The translations under genes and the position numbers were made by a program. A stretch of 64,000 nt of DNA. It comes from Salminus brasiliensis (lineage: Eukaryota > Chordata > Actinopteri > Characiformes > Bryconidae). Below the pieces are notes generated by a model. The model saw only the letters and a program-made list of their open reading frames with translations, did not search any database and was not told the DNA's origin. Positions 23,409-35,160 of the stretch are shown in pieces. The stretch spans positions 94,963,873-95,027,872 of the forward strand of contig NC_132878.1 in the NCBI RefSeq assembly GCF_030463535.1, given 5' to 3'. The number at the start of each line of letters is the position of its first letter. Position 1 is the stretch's first letter.

Positions 23409-23642
23409 CATTTACATTTATGGCATTTAGCTGACACTCTTCTCCAGAGCTACTTACAAGGTTACTTGTGTTACAGCGGTGGGTCAGTGTAGTGTTAGGA
23501 GTCTTGCCCAGGGACTCTTATGTTCTTGGCGTACTGCAGCACCCAGTCACCCAGACCGGGAATCGAACCCCAGTCTCCAACGTGGTGTGGTAGTAGCTCA
23601 GTGGCAGGTAGTGATGTTATCTGTTGCACCACACCAACCACG
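23409..23642 (-). mobile_element. Second SINE family, tRNA-like head
   Basis: On the minus strand it begins ggttggtgtggtgcaacaga, has a B-box-like gggttcgattcccg, and ends in the common fish tail complementary to atttacatttatggcattta. A second copy is at 54690-54921 in the same orientation. Confidence 0.65.
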
Positions 23643-24265
23643 CCTCTGAAGTCTGACTTTCTGCAGCTTTACAAAACTTCTAGACGACGACTCCTCATAT
23701 TTTCCTCCATGAAGCTCATGTTGATGCTCAGTAGAGCACAGAGACGCTCCTTTAATAGAGCTGATATTACTGAAATGCTTCATTTTCAATGGGCAGATCT
23801 GCAGCTGAAACAGGAGCCTAGTGCAGCCCAACATTTTAACATCAACATTTTAATAGAACATTATAATATCAGATATTAATATTAATATACAACATTCTCC
23901 TCATTATGGCTTTTAGAGAAATGGGGTTTTTGGGGGGGGGGGAGTGCACTATAGACCCCTGTGGCGCGGCCTAAGCTTCAGGCCTTTGTTTTCCTTCCAT
24001 TACTTTTACTTTTCTACTTGAAGTGGTTCTGAAACCAGTACTTTTACACTTTTACTGGAGTAAAAAGCTTCAGTTGATACTTCAGCTTATATTAACCACT
24101 AGTTAGCTAGCAGTGCTGGTTCACCCCCTCTGCGGTATTAGCTAGCTACCATGCTACTCGTTAGCCGACCCTTCACAGTGTGCTTTATCTAGTGTTAGTT
24201 TTTAGCGCTTTATTTTTTTTTTTTTTATAACTAATTGCTATTGTTAGATCACGATTATTAATTAA

Positions 24266-24296
<31 letters not shown>

Positions 24297-24299
24297 ACC

Positions 24300-24446
24300 A
24301 CCACGCCGGGGCGCACGTGCCTCGGAGACCCCGCCCCCTCCTTCCTGAATCCATAGGCAAACAGGGCTTCCTATATAACCTTCCTTCAGAACAGCGCGCG
24401 GGTTCAGCGCCCTCCTCGCTCCGGACAGCAGCTGATCTCTCCTCGG
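24300..24446 (+). promoter_or_regulatory. TATA-containing CpG promoter and candidate exon 1 of the small gene at 31775
   Basis: After 700 bases of AT-rich repeat, the sequence turns CpG-rich: an E-box gcacgtgc at about 24313, a GC box ccccgccccctcc at about 24329-24341, and TATATAA at 24372-24378. An untranslated exon without ATG would start near 24402 and end at the donor CGG|GTAAGA (24446/24447). The next acceptor on this strand leading to an open frame is at 31714-31715. Linking the two exons is inference. Confidence 0.5.
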
Positions 24447-24731
24447 GTAAGACCGCGGTGAGCTGTTCTCTCAGCTCTTCTCTGGTTTAGCTGAAGTTTG
24501 GTCTCAGAAGTAGCTTTTCCTTTTTGCCTCACCTGCTAATTAATGTGCGCGTTCCCCAGTGCCTAGTGCCCAGCATCCTGCTAATGAAGGGCACAGATTG
24601 GCATAGGTGTGTGTGTGTGTGCGCGTGCATGCGTGTGCATGCATGCATGCATGTGCATGCATGCATCTGGAGTTTAGACACTGGACATGGATTTGTTTTG
24701 TTTTGTTTGCACGTGCTTGTGAGAACTGGGT

Positions 24732-24812
24732 TTAAGTTAGTGTGTGTGTGGTGAGAGGGGTGTGGTGAGAGGGGTGTGGTGAGAGGGGTGTGGTGAGAGG
24801 GGTGTGAGGGTC
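24732..24812. repeat. 14-bp tandem repeat
   Basis: About five copies of tgtggtgagagggg. A (TG)n/(CATG)n stretch at 24607-24666 precedes it. It lies in the presumed first intron of the small gene. Confidence 0.85.
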
Positions 24813-24949
24813 TGTTCTGAGGGGTTCACGTGTGGCACTTACAGGCTCTCTGAAGATTTGTTGGGCACTGCTGAATGCTGAATTGTCCACTGCTGGGTCA
24901 GTAATGTCTGGGCTGCAGAAAGACCGAAAGGGTGTGTGTGTGTTTGTGT

Positions 24950-24970
24950 ATATATGTATATATATGTATG

Positions 24971-25038
<68 letters not shown>

Positions 25039-25262
25039 GTGAATCTGGCAGTTTATATTGTTCTAGAAATTCATATTGAATGGACCAATAGAAATGCTCC
25101 AAAATGAATAAATTAACATTTTATTGCATTGACCTCAATTAAGAGCTTTTCATCCTTCTCCCCTAAAATTGCCATTTTGGAGATACAAGCTGTTGCATTA
25201 GACCACTGCAGTTGGGACAAAACCTCGAACTCATCATAATGAATAGACATATAAATGAAATA

Positions 25263-25345
<83 letters not shown>
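24950..25345. repeat. Two long (TA)n blocks flanking a repeat fragment
   Basis: (TA)n occupies about 24976-25035 and 25272-25343. Between them, about 25075-25200, lies a copy of the accaatagaaatgctc family. Runs of this length are often mis-sized in assemblies. Confidence 0.9.
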
Positions 25346-25348
<3 letters not shown>

Positions 25349-25379
25349 TCTTCTTAACATTTCAAATGTTACTGTTTTT

Positions 25380-26440
25380 TATGCACCAGTAAAAATAGAA
25401 ATAAAAAAAAAATTACTAATGTTTGCATGTAATAAAGTGAAAAATTTTGGCTTTTTATGAAAAAGCTGTTTGGCTGAATCGTATTCTGATTTATTATTTA
25501 TATTATTATTGTTAATTAATGTATTTATATGAATAAGCTCAGACTTATTAGCGAAGACTTTTAGCATTAATCTCTGGTTATTCTTAAGGCTGTCTGATCT
25601 CGATACTGATACTACAGCCTTACTTATATCTGCCTATTCCGACAGCAATACTATTTTTACCCCTCTTTTAACCTGTAGCCCCAACTTTTTGCATGATATA
25701 TTAAATATATAAAATATATTTTAAACGAACAAAGTTGAGTCAAACAAAAAAAAATTTATTTATCTATTTATTGATTGATTGATTGATTGATTGATAGTTT
25801 GAGACAACTTTATTCGCTTAAAACACACCTGCAGTGAGATCTTCCAGAGACTCTAGGCTGCTGAATCATGTCTGGATTGAACAGAATGAACAGAATTTAG
25901 ATGTTTGTACAGATTCGGTCGGGTTTGTTGTTGTTGTTGTTGTTGTTGTTTGTAAGGCTATAAAACCATGGTTAAACCGGGTCGGTGCTGCTGCTGGTTG
26001 TAACGTCTGCATCTGTCTGTAAGCTGGTAAACTGCACTGATCCGGAGTTATGAAGACATACAGTCTTAAACCGTGTATTTATGGGATAGAGGAGTGTAAT
26101 GTAATGGTTTTCCAGTCACTATCCAAACCAGTAAGTTTTGCCAGTATCAGACTGGTACAGATATTATTATAGATAATATTTCATGATTTTACTGATATTC
26201 GTTCTGCTATCCGGTGTCCGCGGGTTCCCCTTTTCAGTGTTGGTTCCTCTCGAGGTTTCGTCCTCTCGATCTGAGGGACTGCTTTTTCTGCCCCTGTCTC
26301 CTTTGGCTTACTCAAGGGGTTCGGAGGCCATGAATCTGGTTAAAGACCAGATTCAAAGACCACTGCTGGCCCCCTGGCTCTGTATTAGGGACAGCTGGGG
26401 TCTTTTATTTTGGTCACCTTGTAAAGGTAATGGCGCATGT
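25380..26440. other. Intron-like sequence, no gene seen
   Basis: AT-rich non-coding DNA with tgat (25772-25795) and ttg (25925-25950) microsatellites. The 94-codon frame at 26183-26467 has no recognisable family features. Confidence 0.4.
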
Positions 26441-26442
26441 AC

Positions 26443-26502
26443 CCGTCACTGCACTATGTACAGCTGAATGTGTCCTCTACATTTCACCCATCTGTGGTAG
26501 TG

Positions 26503-26556
<54 letters not shown>

Positions 26557-26730
26557 AACTAGGGGCAGTGAGCGCACGCACACACCCAGAGCGGTGGGCA
26601 GCCAACTCCAGTGCCTGGGAAGCAGAGAGGGTAAAGGGCCCAACATTGGCAGCTTGCCGAGCCTGGGTATCGAACCCACAACCCTGTCGTCATTGGCCCG
26701 GAGCTCTAACCGCTGAGCCACCCCTGCCCC
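26443..26730 (-). mobile_element. tRNA-derived SINE, near full length, with (CA)n expansion
   Basis: Same family as 6899-7186, inverted. The B-box complement atcgaacccacaaccc is at about 26669, and a (CA)n run at 26505-26553 expands the tgtgtg part of the body. Frames of 102 and 137 codons across it are repeat artefacts. Confidence 0.78.
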
Positions 26731-27320
26731 AAATTTGACAACCTCTGCATTGGCAGGGAATCGGGACCCGGCGAGAATTCTACCACTGAAGCGCCAGTGC
26801 TTCGATGTTATGCAGACGCTCCTTTTAACCGCCTGGCCTCTGATCTCAGACAGGGCCACGGTTTGGTTCGGGACAGATGCTTCCCTGTGGTGGAGTGTTG
26901 GGTTTCACACTGGTGTTTGAGTTGGTGGTTTGGAGAGCTGTGTTTACTCCGGGCTCTCTGGCTCTCGGGCAGCACGCAGGCCGCAAATGGCTGGATGAAT
27001 GAGGTCTGTTGTTTAAGCCTATCTTTAATCTGATCAGACTTCATTGGGACTTGATTAAGGTGATTGCCAGCTGGACCAGTGGCACCCTTTAGTCTTTAAT
27101 GTGGAGGAGGTAAAGGAGGTTTGAGGTCGGGGGTGTGGTCATTAGCATGTGAATTTCACAGTTGGTTTTCACAGTAAGGTGATTGGCTTATTGTGTTTGA
27201 GGGAACAGTTGCTCAACTTCATGCTAATTATGTAAATGTTGATCATTGGGGCAGTTGTCAGGGTTATAGGTATGGTAATGAGGTGATGCTCCACCATATT
27301 GGTGCATTTGTGCGATTAAA
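26731..27320. other. Intron-like sequence, no gene seen
   Basis: Non-coding DNA with no repeat family that I could match elsewhere in the window. Confidence 0.35.
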
Positions 27321-27600
27321 GAAAAGCCAAGACTTCGAGGAGAACCAAACTGGCTAGATGATTGGGTCAGAACATCGCCTAAACATCAGGCAGGTCTTGT
27401 GGGGGGTCAGTACCTACCGAAGTGCTCCATGGAAGGACAACTGGTACCCAAGACTTATTGATCAGATCCATGGAGGTCCCACCTTACAGGACGTCTTCAG
27501 TGGTCTTGTGGAGTCCAGGCCTCGAATGGTCAGATCTGTTGTGTGGTGGCACAAGTGGGGGCTATATAGTCCTAGGCATGTGGTACTAATGAAATGGCTG
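27320..27600 (+). mobile_element. Internally deleted Tc1-like remnant
   Basis: Carries ggctagatgattgggtcaga, ggtcagtacctaccgaagtg, gatccatggaggtcccacct and tcttgtggagtccaggcctc. The same words appear in the same order in the remnants at 36418-37060 and 52290-52665. The pieces correspond to the start and end of a Tc1-type transposase with the middle missing. No catalytic region is left. Confidence 0.65.
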
Positions 27601-28468
27601 GTGTGTGTGTGTGTGTGTGTGTGTGTATAGTAAATACTGAGGCTGTTTAGCCACGGTGGAGACGTCCTAGCATGTTAGCAGGGGAAACCACAGCCACTGG
27701 CGAGTGCACGCTTCAGACACGTGAGGTGGGGGATGGGCAGGGCCGGGCGACGAGTGGGAGGGAGGAGGGCTTGAAGGATGGTCTCGGGCTTCAGTGGAGG
27801 GCCTGGTATTGCGTAAGACTATCAATCTGCCCTGTTTACTGCTGTGACGTAACCCTCATCTGTGGAGCTGCACGGTACACTGTTTGCTATGGCTGGGTTT
27901 ATCTTCTTATAAGAAGGCTGTAATATGCAAATGAGCCCAGAGCAGAAATGTGGATATTCAAATAAATGAACTGCATTAAACATAGGTATGGAAATATGTC
28001 GACATATGCAGGAATATGAACACGCTGGTGTCTCCCTGGTCCTCCTGGACTACAGCTCTGATAGACGTTCCCCAGCCCCATTGTTTGGGTCTGATCGACC
28101 GGAGGGAGACCCCACATTCAAAGGACCCGCAGAGCGAGGGAGGGCTGTGAGTGAGGGGAGAGGGAAGCAGAGGTTTTGGAAAGCTGCTGTGATTGGCTGG
28201 CAAAATGAATGAGGCCTTTTAATATTCATAAGACTTCCACTCATTGGATTGGCTGGGAGCCAGAACGGCACAGATGGACAAAGAGCGTCCGCTGACTCTG
28301 TGCTACTATTATTAGGTAATTTGGTGGAACGAGGAGGCCTTGCAGTGAGTGTGTAGAGGCGCTCGGACAGGGATCTACCTGGAGAACTTTGAACGTACGG
28401 TGGTAAATCACCCTCTCACGGGTACTGGTCCTGAATACCACCCTGTTTATTAAAAGAATGAAAAAAAA

Positions 28469-28510
<42 letters not shown>

Positions 28511-28600
28511 GCCTCCAGGCCTGCATACGAGCTGGATGATATGTTTTACATGCCGTCAAAAAAAACCTCCCCTGAGCATCCTACACGGAAGCTGTACATG
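27601..28600. other. Intron-like sequence, no gene seen
   Basis: Holds a (TG)n run at 27601-27627 and an (AAT)n run at 28475-28507. Overlapping short frames near 27900-28270 on both strands show no family features. Confidence 0.4.
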
Positions 28601-28604
28601 CACG

Positions 28605-29070
28605 ATACGTACGAAAGTTTGTGGACACCTCTTCTAATAAACACAGCTTGTCTAGTCCTTGTAGAGACGTAGGACTAAACATGAACCCGATGCACCATGC
28701 TGCCTGATGCCAGGTGTGGGCTAGATAGAGGGGTATAAAGCCCCCAGCATTGAGCTGTGGAAATTTGGGAGGAGCATTGCTGTGAGGATTTGTGAGGAGC
28801 GTGTTCGTTAGTCACCCCACCTCATCATCCCCAACTCCCTAACTCCTTCCAAAAGTGCTGGATGGAGCTCGACCATCCATCATTCCTGAGAACACAGCAG
28901 TTCCTCCACTGCTCCACAGCTCCTCAATGCTGCTACTGGGGGGCTTTACACCCCTCTACTAGCCCACACCTGGCATTAGGCAGCTTGGTGCCAATAGGCT
29001 CATGATGTTTATCTTCTCCAAAGAGTCCTATTCTATTGGCAGTACTTCTTCTCTACAGGGACTAGACAAG

Positions 29071-29136
<66 letters not shown>

Positions 29137-29222
29137 ATTTGCACATCTGCATCAGCAGTGTGTGCGACTTAAAGTACCTGAATGCATTCATTAGAAGAGG
29201 TGTCCACAAACATTTGGCCACA
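28605..29222. mobile_element. Two MITE halves in head-to-head (fold-back) order
   Basis: The left part (gtttgtggacacctcttcta, ccaggtgtgggctagatag, aagcccccagcattgagctg) is the family read backwards. The right part (gtgctggatggagct, gggggctttacacccctcta, ctattggcagtacttcttct, aggtgtccacaaacatttgg) is the family read forwards. The ends gtttgtggacacctcttcta and attagaagaggtgtccacaa are complementary. A (TG)n run at 29071-29135 sits in the right half. Confidence 0.7.
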
Positions 29223-31715
29223 TGGAGCATCTGTTTTCGCCAGCCTCTACAGACGGTCCTTCGCGGGTTCAGGCCAGTATGTCAGAAACCACCAGCCGAA
29301 ACCTCTCCACCCAGCGGAGAAAGCCCGGTCGCTTAATCTGATTATTTGCAGGTACCGCTAACCAGCTGCTTAGACAGCTTAGTCGCCGCTCTTCACCTTG
29401 GCTGGACGGATTAAAAAGGCCTTTTCGGCCAAGTGTTTGATCTGATGGGACCTGAAGTCTGCGAGGGAAGTCCTCCAGTGGGCTCCTAGTGGTCCTCTTT
29501 GCCTTGCTTTTGCTTGTATTAATGCGCTGTGCTAATCCAATGAATCGGACCCATGTAGCTGATTAAAAGGAGCCCGCCACTTTGAAGGACGGTCTGCTGG
29601 TGCTTCTGGAGAACCTCATCAGATTCTGTTCAAGTTCTGCCTTCTGTAGAAGATAGCGGTTGAATCTTTGCATTGTGACACTGGAGGATGACCTTCCACG
29701 TTTACATTTCTATGTGGCAGAGCATGGGATGCTAACGGGCACAGTAACGCTCAACCAGGCGAAGTGGAACAGGGTTATATAACCAACTGCAAAACAGGCC
29801 GGGCAGGGCCATGAGGTTCAGCACGCCCTGCCAGCAGGGAAGGCGTACGTTACTGTAGGGATGGAGGTTTCTGCTTGAAGAGGTGCTAGCATTTGCTAAT
29901 GTCGTCTGGAAGGTCCTGGTGAGGGGGGCTTGTGGGTTTGTTGGGTGCTGTGGTGGCTTTGTCACTGGGTTAACTGGGCTTTTGAAGCTCGGTACATGAC
30001 TACTCGTTGGAAGGGCTTGACCAAATGTGCTTCCCCACAGTAAGCCAACAGTGGCGCTTTGGGTCGAGACCCTGGACCGGTTCTGGAGGTCTTGTTGGTT
30101 TGAGCTTGTGTTGAGCAGATGGGCGAACCGTATCAGTCAAGCCCTCAAGGCTTTTTTCTGGAGTGTTGTGGCGGGCACCCAGTGGAAGCCACAGAGAGCA
30201 TGATGCATTCTGACAGCTGGCAGGGCGAGTGAGCGAGCGAGAGAGAAAGAGAGAGAGAGCGAGAGAGGCAGACTCGCAGTGACTCCATCTGATTGGGTGG
30301 GATGGGCTTTTACAAAAGGGAAAAGCTGTAGCGTGAGCGTCCTCAGTTGAAAAGAAGTCCCGGTGTGCTCGGCTGTCTCGTCCTGCAGTTTCCAGCCTAC
30401 GAGGGTTTTGCTTTGCTGGGCTCTGCAGAGCCAAAGAGCTGCACAGGTATCCTTTCCTACCATTTGGGACTTTCCTTCCTGCCTCGGAGCAACTTGTAGA
30501 ACCTCTGACGGAGCGTCGCTTAGATTCCTCTCGCTTCTGCGAGTCTGCTACCCGGTTGGCGGACGTCTCCTGGACAGGCAGCGTAGCTTTCCCCCTCATG
30601 TGCCCTCTTCCTGCTGGCTAAGCTCCCTTCCTGCACACTTTGAGTGTTGCGTGTTGGTGAACCTGTCGAAGGTCCTGCACTGCCTTGAGATGCAGGAAGT
30701 CCTTGTGCAGCTGTGGTTGCTGTGCTGGTCCCTGTAGTTTACCAGAACGTACTGGTTGCCTCTCCTCTCCTCTCCTTTCCTTCCCCATCTACCCCTGAAA
30801 CTCTCGAACCTTGTCCCCGAGACTAAACTCTCGTGGAGCTTCTGGCTTTGATTGGGCTGTTATTCGAGCCACTGTTGCTGCAGATTTGTGCAAATTCCTG
30901 AAGCGCTGTCTGTAATTATGAAGGGATTGGCGTGGCTCGCTATGCTGAATTTGCTTTCTGCCTAGTTCGCCCCTTTGATGCCGCTGCGGTCAGTCGTCTG
31001 AAGCAGGGATGATGATGATGATGGTGATGGTGCTTCTATGGCTGGTCAGGTCCAGCTCAAACATGCATGCTTATGTAAGTCTTGCATTCCCTCACTTTTG
31101 GTGCCTCAGCAGGGGCCAAGTAGGTCAACCTTCAACCCAAGCCGCAGAAAGTGTCGGACTGCAATGTGTGTGGATGTGCCTCTCTGCAGGGGTCTGAGGT
31201 CTGGATCAGCTGGGCTTTGTTAGGTTTGACGCCGTGGCCCAGGGCTAGAGGTGTTCCCGGCTGGTCTGGTGCAGACCGGTTTTGACACGACCACAGAAAC
31301 GCTGAGTAGAGCAGACTTGCGAGCCTCAAAGTTTCACTGTTCGTCGCTCATTCACAGGGAAAGTGATCTTATTGGTGTGATCTTGGGTGTAGAAATGGAT
31401 TGATCGGAAAGTGCGGATCCAGCTGGACTGATTTGGGATTGACCATTGCATTCAGTGTGCATTCCGTAAAATTCTCAGGGTACTTTCTCAAGCATAAGCC
31501 CACCCCCCTGAGAACCTTGCTAGGTTGCTTTAGTGCCCAAGCTTAGGCTTCTATCTAGTCCGTACAAGAAAACTCCTCAAAATGACTGTGCTTGCTAACT
31601 AGGACTAGGTTCTACAGTTGAAGCAGATGGAGATCCGGTTTAACAACCCTGTGCTGTTCCTGTGACCCTTCACGGAGGTCTTCACTCTGTCTCTCCTCTC
31701 TTCTCTCCTCTCCAG
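29223..31715. other. Intron-like sequence upstream of the small gene, no gene supported
   Basis: Moderately GC-rich with a purine run gagagagagagcgagagagg near 30240-30268. The longest open frame in the window (199 codons, 30000-30599, minus) lies here. It has no recognisable domain, is rich in Ser/Arg/Leu low complexity and has no supporting splice structure. It ends at a pyrimidine-rich acceptor, ctctcctctccag, at about 31703-31715. Confidence 0.45.
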
Positions 31716-31774
31716 GTCCATCCATCGTCGTCTGTTGGTCCATCCCAGCAGCGTACTCTTTAAAATCTGCAAGT

Positions 31775-32198
31775 ATGATCATCAGACTGGGACGCTTGAC
31801 TCCTGGATACTTCCGTCTCCTGCAGGTACGTGTCTGAGTGCCGTTCTCAGGGAGACGCTGGGTGTACTGGTATTGAGGGATTGAGGGATTTCTGTTCGTT
31901 GGTGAAATTGAACCAATGGGGTCAACAAGAGTTGGGATTGCTGGGAACGTCTTGATCTTGCTAGGATGTTGATTTGTAATGGATTTCGAATGAATAATAA
32001 ATGATCTCGGGATGAGGACGTGCCCGAGTCTACGGGGATGACGGCATCATCAAATGTGTACGGTCTTGGCCCAGTACGGGCTTCGGTTAACTGTGAAAGG
32101 TTAATCCTGCACTGGCTTACTGTTGGCCTCTGGACAATGGAGCTGGTGAGCTGAATTAAGGCCGTGTTAACTTTGGAAATACCAGCTCGGACATATCC

Positions 32199-32250
<52 letters not shown>

Positions 32251-34239
32251 TTTGTGTTTGTGTGTGTGTTTTCGGTTGAGATGCACTTGCTCTGGAAGGC
32301 AAAAGTAGCGTGAGAAGTAGCGTAACTGGATTTTTAGCATCGGCCGCTCGAAACCGTGCAGTTTGACGCTGATCGTGTTGCTCTAAAGTGTCTAAAGTAA
32401 TGAAGAAATTTGCTAAAGTTTTACTAATCTTAATCTCCTTTAACATCTGTCTATTCTTAGTCCTCATTAAGCCCAGTTCTAATCTGTCTGTTTTAATGGT
32501 TCTAGCTGGAGGCTTGTTAAAACCTGATTAGCGGCGCCACCTTGTCGCTCACAATCAAGATCAGTTTTCCGCTCGAGTTGACGCTCTGTGGGGCAGTTGG
32601 CTTTATTTATTTTTTTTTTGTGTGTGAAAGCGCATTGGACATGGAGAGCCAGGGCTTATGTGGACACCCGCTGAGGCCCACCACTCGCTTTATGAACCCA
32701 AGCTACAGATCTAATTGCAGCAGACACTAACCTGGATTATTCGCCATATCGACATTTTTGATGTTTTTCACTTTTTGACATAATATGAATCAGGTAGTTG
32801 TTCCTTACACCGTGTCCGAATTTCCGGATGAACGGACCAATAGAAATGCTCCAAAATGACTTGGAATAAAATGTTTCTACATTGACTTCCATTGAAATCT
32901 AAGAAGGTTTTTTTCTTGTCCTGTAAAGTTGCCGTTTCTTTTACGCTGCTTTTGTAGTTCCCTTGTCGTTGCGCTCCGTCTAGCTGTCAGAGCGGCTTTC
33001 TGTAAACGCTCTGCTCCACCCTGTTCTTTCCAAAATCGCACCGCCTCCTTTAAATGTTTAATAACTCTGGCCCGACCACTCGCCCGTATAAAAGCTTCCA
33101 TTACAGCGTCTTTATGAAGTGTCAGGAAGGCACTAATGCTCAGGATAAGCGGACGTCCGCCTTTTTCACTTTTAATCGGGCTGTTTAGCCGTGGTAGATT
33201 AAACCAGAAGCGAGAAACCAGCTCACCTTATTCACACGAGGGCCATTTCGCCAGCAGCAGTTTGGAGGTTAGATGGAAAATGTGGCGCGTGTCTTATCTA
33301 CGGGTTAAAAGCTTTGGAAATTGGGCAACAGGGCCTGAAAAGCTATGTCAGGGTTATGACGCAGCTATAGAAGCCCATTTCTTGTAGATCAAAGTTTAAA
33401 AAATGGTGTACATTTCCCCCTCTATCTGTTTCTGGCAGCAGCAGGTTGTGCAAAATGTAAGGATTTCTCAAATGAATGCTTTATTATGGCTTTATTATTT
33501 TGTAAGGAGGAGCCTAAACTTCTCAGAATAAACATTCAAGTGTTTAGGACCAATCACAGTGTGGGGAAGGTCACAGATCAAACATCACAGTAATTGGGAC
33601 CAATTGCAGTCAGGGGGAGGTCTCAGAAACACCTGATTATAACCGGTCACCGTTGGGGGAGGTCTCGGAACATTAGAGCCAATCACAATTGGTGGGAGGT
33701 CGGTAGTTTAGGTGTTTAGGACCAATCACAGTTAGGGGGAGGTCTCAGAACAAAGAAAGTGGTCATTATAACCAATTACAATTAGTGGGAGGTCAAGAGG
33801 TCAGGTGTTTAGGACCAATCACAGTTAGGGGGAGGTCTCAAAGAGACTGTTTGGGACCAATCACCAGTTGGGGGAGGAGGTCTCTGAAAAAAAGGACAGT
33901 GGTCATTAGAACCAATCAGAATTGGTGGAAGGTCAGGGGGAGGTCTGCATTCGAGGGGGAGGTCTCAGAACAAGGAAAGCGGTGTTTAGGACCAATCACA
34001 GGTGAGCTACATTTTGGACATTGTCCAAAAAAGGAGTCATTTGTGGTTCAAAACTGTGCTAATATTTTATTTCTGTCTGTCTGTCTGTCCAGAGGCAGGT
34101 GGCCGGCGAGGTTCAGACGCAGCCGCAGGACCGCGCCCTCAACCAGATCGCAATGATGCTGGCCATTATGGGCCTCAGCCTGTCCTACTACAGCGCCAAG
34201 CAGATGATGGAAAAAGTCCAGCGCGTCCCTGGGCCCTGA
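31775..34239 (+). CDS. Unnamed 65-residue single-pass membrane protein, 2 coding exons
   Basis: Exons 31775-31825 and 34093-34239 join in phase 0 to 65 codons and a TGA. The first is within a spliced exon starting at 31716 (acceptor tctcctctccag, donor CAG|GTACGT); the second follows a (TCTG)n acceptor. ATG 31775 has A at -3 and is the first ATG in its exon; the frame stays open upstream but holds no earlier ATG. The protein starts MIIRLGRLTPGYFRLLQ, which is basic and amphipathic like a mitochondrial targeting start; residues 18-34 are polar. Residues 35-52 (QIAMMLAIMGLSLSYYSA) are a probable membrane helix, and KQMMEKVQRVPGP ends it. A mitochondrial inner-membrane small protein is plausible but is inference. 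I do not recognise the family. It is followed by a 3'UTR with a poly(A) signal at 35142. Confidence 0.72.
32200..32262. repeat. (TG)n microsatellite
   Basis: About 25 TG units, then gtctttgtgtttg, in the intron of the small gene. Confidence 0.95.
32795..32930. repeat. Interspersed repeat copy (accaatagaaatgctc family)
   Basis: gaacggaccaatagaaatgc and acattgacttccattgaaat are shared with the copies at 18640 and 25075. Confidence 0.5.
33540..34010. repeat. Minisatellite of ggaccaatcacagttagggg units
   Basis: About eight imperfect units of roughly 60 bp (two half-units of about 30). Each carries accaatcacagt, gggggaggtctcagaac and a variable ggtcatta link. The array ends 80 bases before the last coding exon of the small gene. 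It repeatedly contains CCAAT. Confidence 0.88.
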
Positions 34240-35160
34240 AGCGTCCCTGAACTCCGGTCTGTTTGTATCCCGGAGCCGAAGAAACCAAAAAAAGCCAAAT
34301 CTGAGATTGGAGAGATGGAGAGGTGGAGAGAAAGAGACCGAAACTGAGATCACTGACTTTGTCCGGCACTTTTATTACACTAACACAATCACCGTGAGCC
34401 TGAGACACTGGATCAACACCGTTCACCATGAGCCGAGAGTTCAGGGCTGTTGCTGAAGGTTCCTCTGACTGCAGCTTAGCATAGCCGCGAATTGGAGGGG
34501 AATGGACGACGAAGTTGGCGTTTGAGCGATGGGGGTATTTATTAAGGTCAGAGGAAACTTTAACCCGGTGCGGCCTGATTGTCGATGGTTGCCATGATGT
34601 ACATGCACCACCACCTTTGTACCACCTGAGCTCCTGTATGTGTGAGCCCTGTGAAATAGTGCCGTTTTAATGGGAGTTTCCTGTACCGAGCAACTATCGA
34701 CAGCAGGATGGGATAGAATGAGGGAAGTGTGGAGGGTTGGTTCTTTAAGGCTGTCTAAATGCAGACAAGGTGCCGTAGCGCCCTGAGAGCTCGTACTGTA
34801 AGACCTGTAAACATGGTACCAGCTATTACACAAATATCTGAAATATCTGTTAGCTGTTCTCACTTTTACTGTAGGATCAGGAATAGCAGCGTTAGCCTGT
34901 AGGTCTAGGTTTTGGACTCCTTTCCTACTTTACTGGAACCGTTTTTTTTCTTACTCTTTTTCTTAATGACTGTGATTCTGCAAAACCCAGTAGCTGTTCA
35001 CTGTGACCTTTCTAAACGTCTCGAGAGCATGAGTGTGAAATTATGGATTATGTAAAACTGTGATGTTACTAATTACTAATGTTACTTTTATGGGAATGAA
35101 TGAATGTATGATGCATTTTCTTTTTAAAAAACAAATGAACAAATAAAGCTCTAATAATCA
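34240..35160 (+). other. 3'UTR of the small gene with poly(A) signal
   Basis: Non-coding sequence after the TGA. AATAAA at 35142-35147 is the likely poly(A) signal, and a GT/T-rich stretch is weak downstream. Part of this UTR (about 34957-35160) has a diverged copy at 38580-38800. Confidence 0.6.

Larger units (their letters stand above)
22815..24090. mobile_element. Composite interspersed repeat with nested SINE
   Basis: A non-coding unit starts with tcgagtatctcagtataatt and ttgatactttacttcagtag, and ends with acttttactggagtaaaaag and cttcagttgatacttcagc. The ends are weakly complementary (actttacttcagtag / actggagtaaaaagc). An inverted relative is at 41195-41870. This copy carries a 30-bp tandem block (23261-23407) and a SINE (23409-23642) that the other lacks. 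The superfamily is not known to me; hAT-like non-autonomous is a guess. Confidence 0.7.

Noticed and set aside
24832..25460. Frames with long YIYIYI runs
   Set aside because: Translations of (TA)n microsatellites.
26430..26859. Frames of 102 and 137 codons on both strands
   Set aside because: They lie in a SINE and its (CA)n run.
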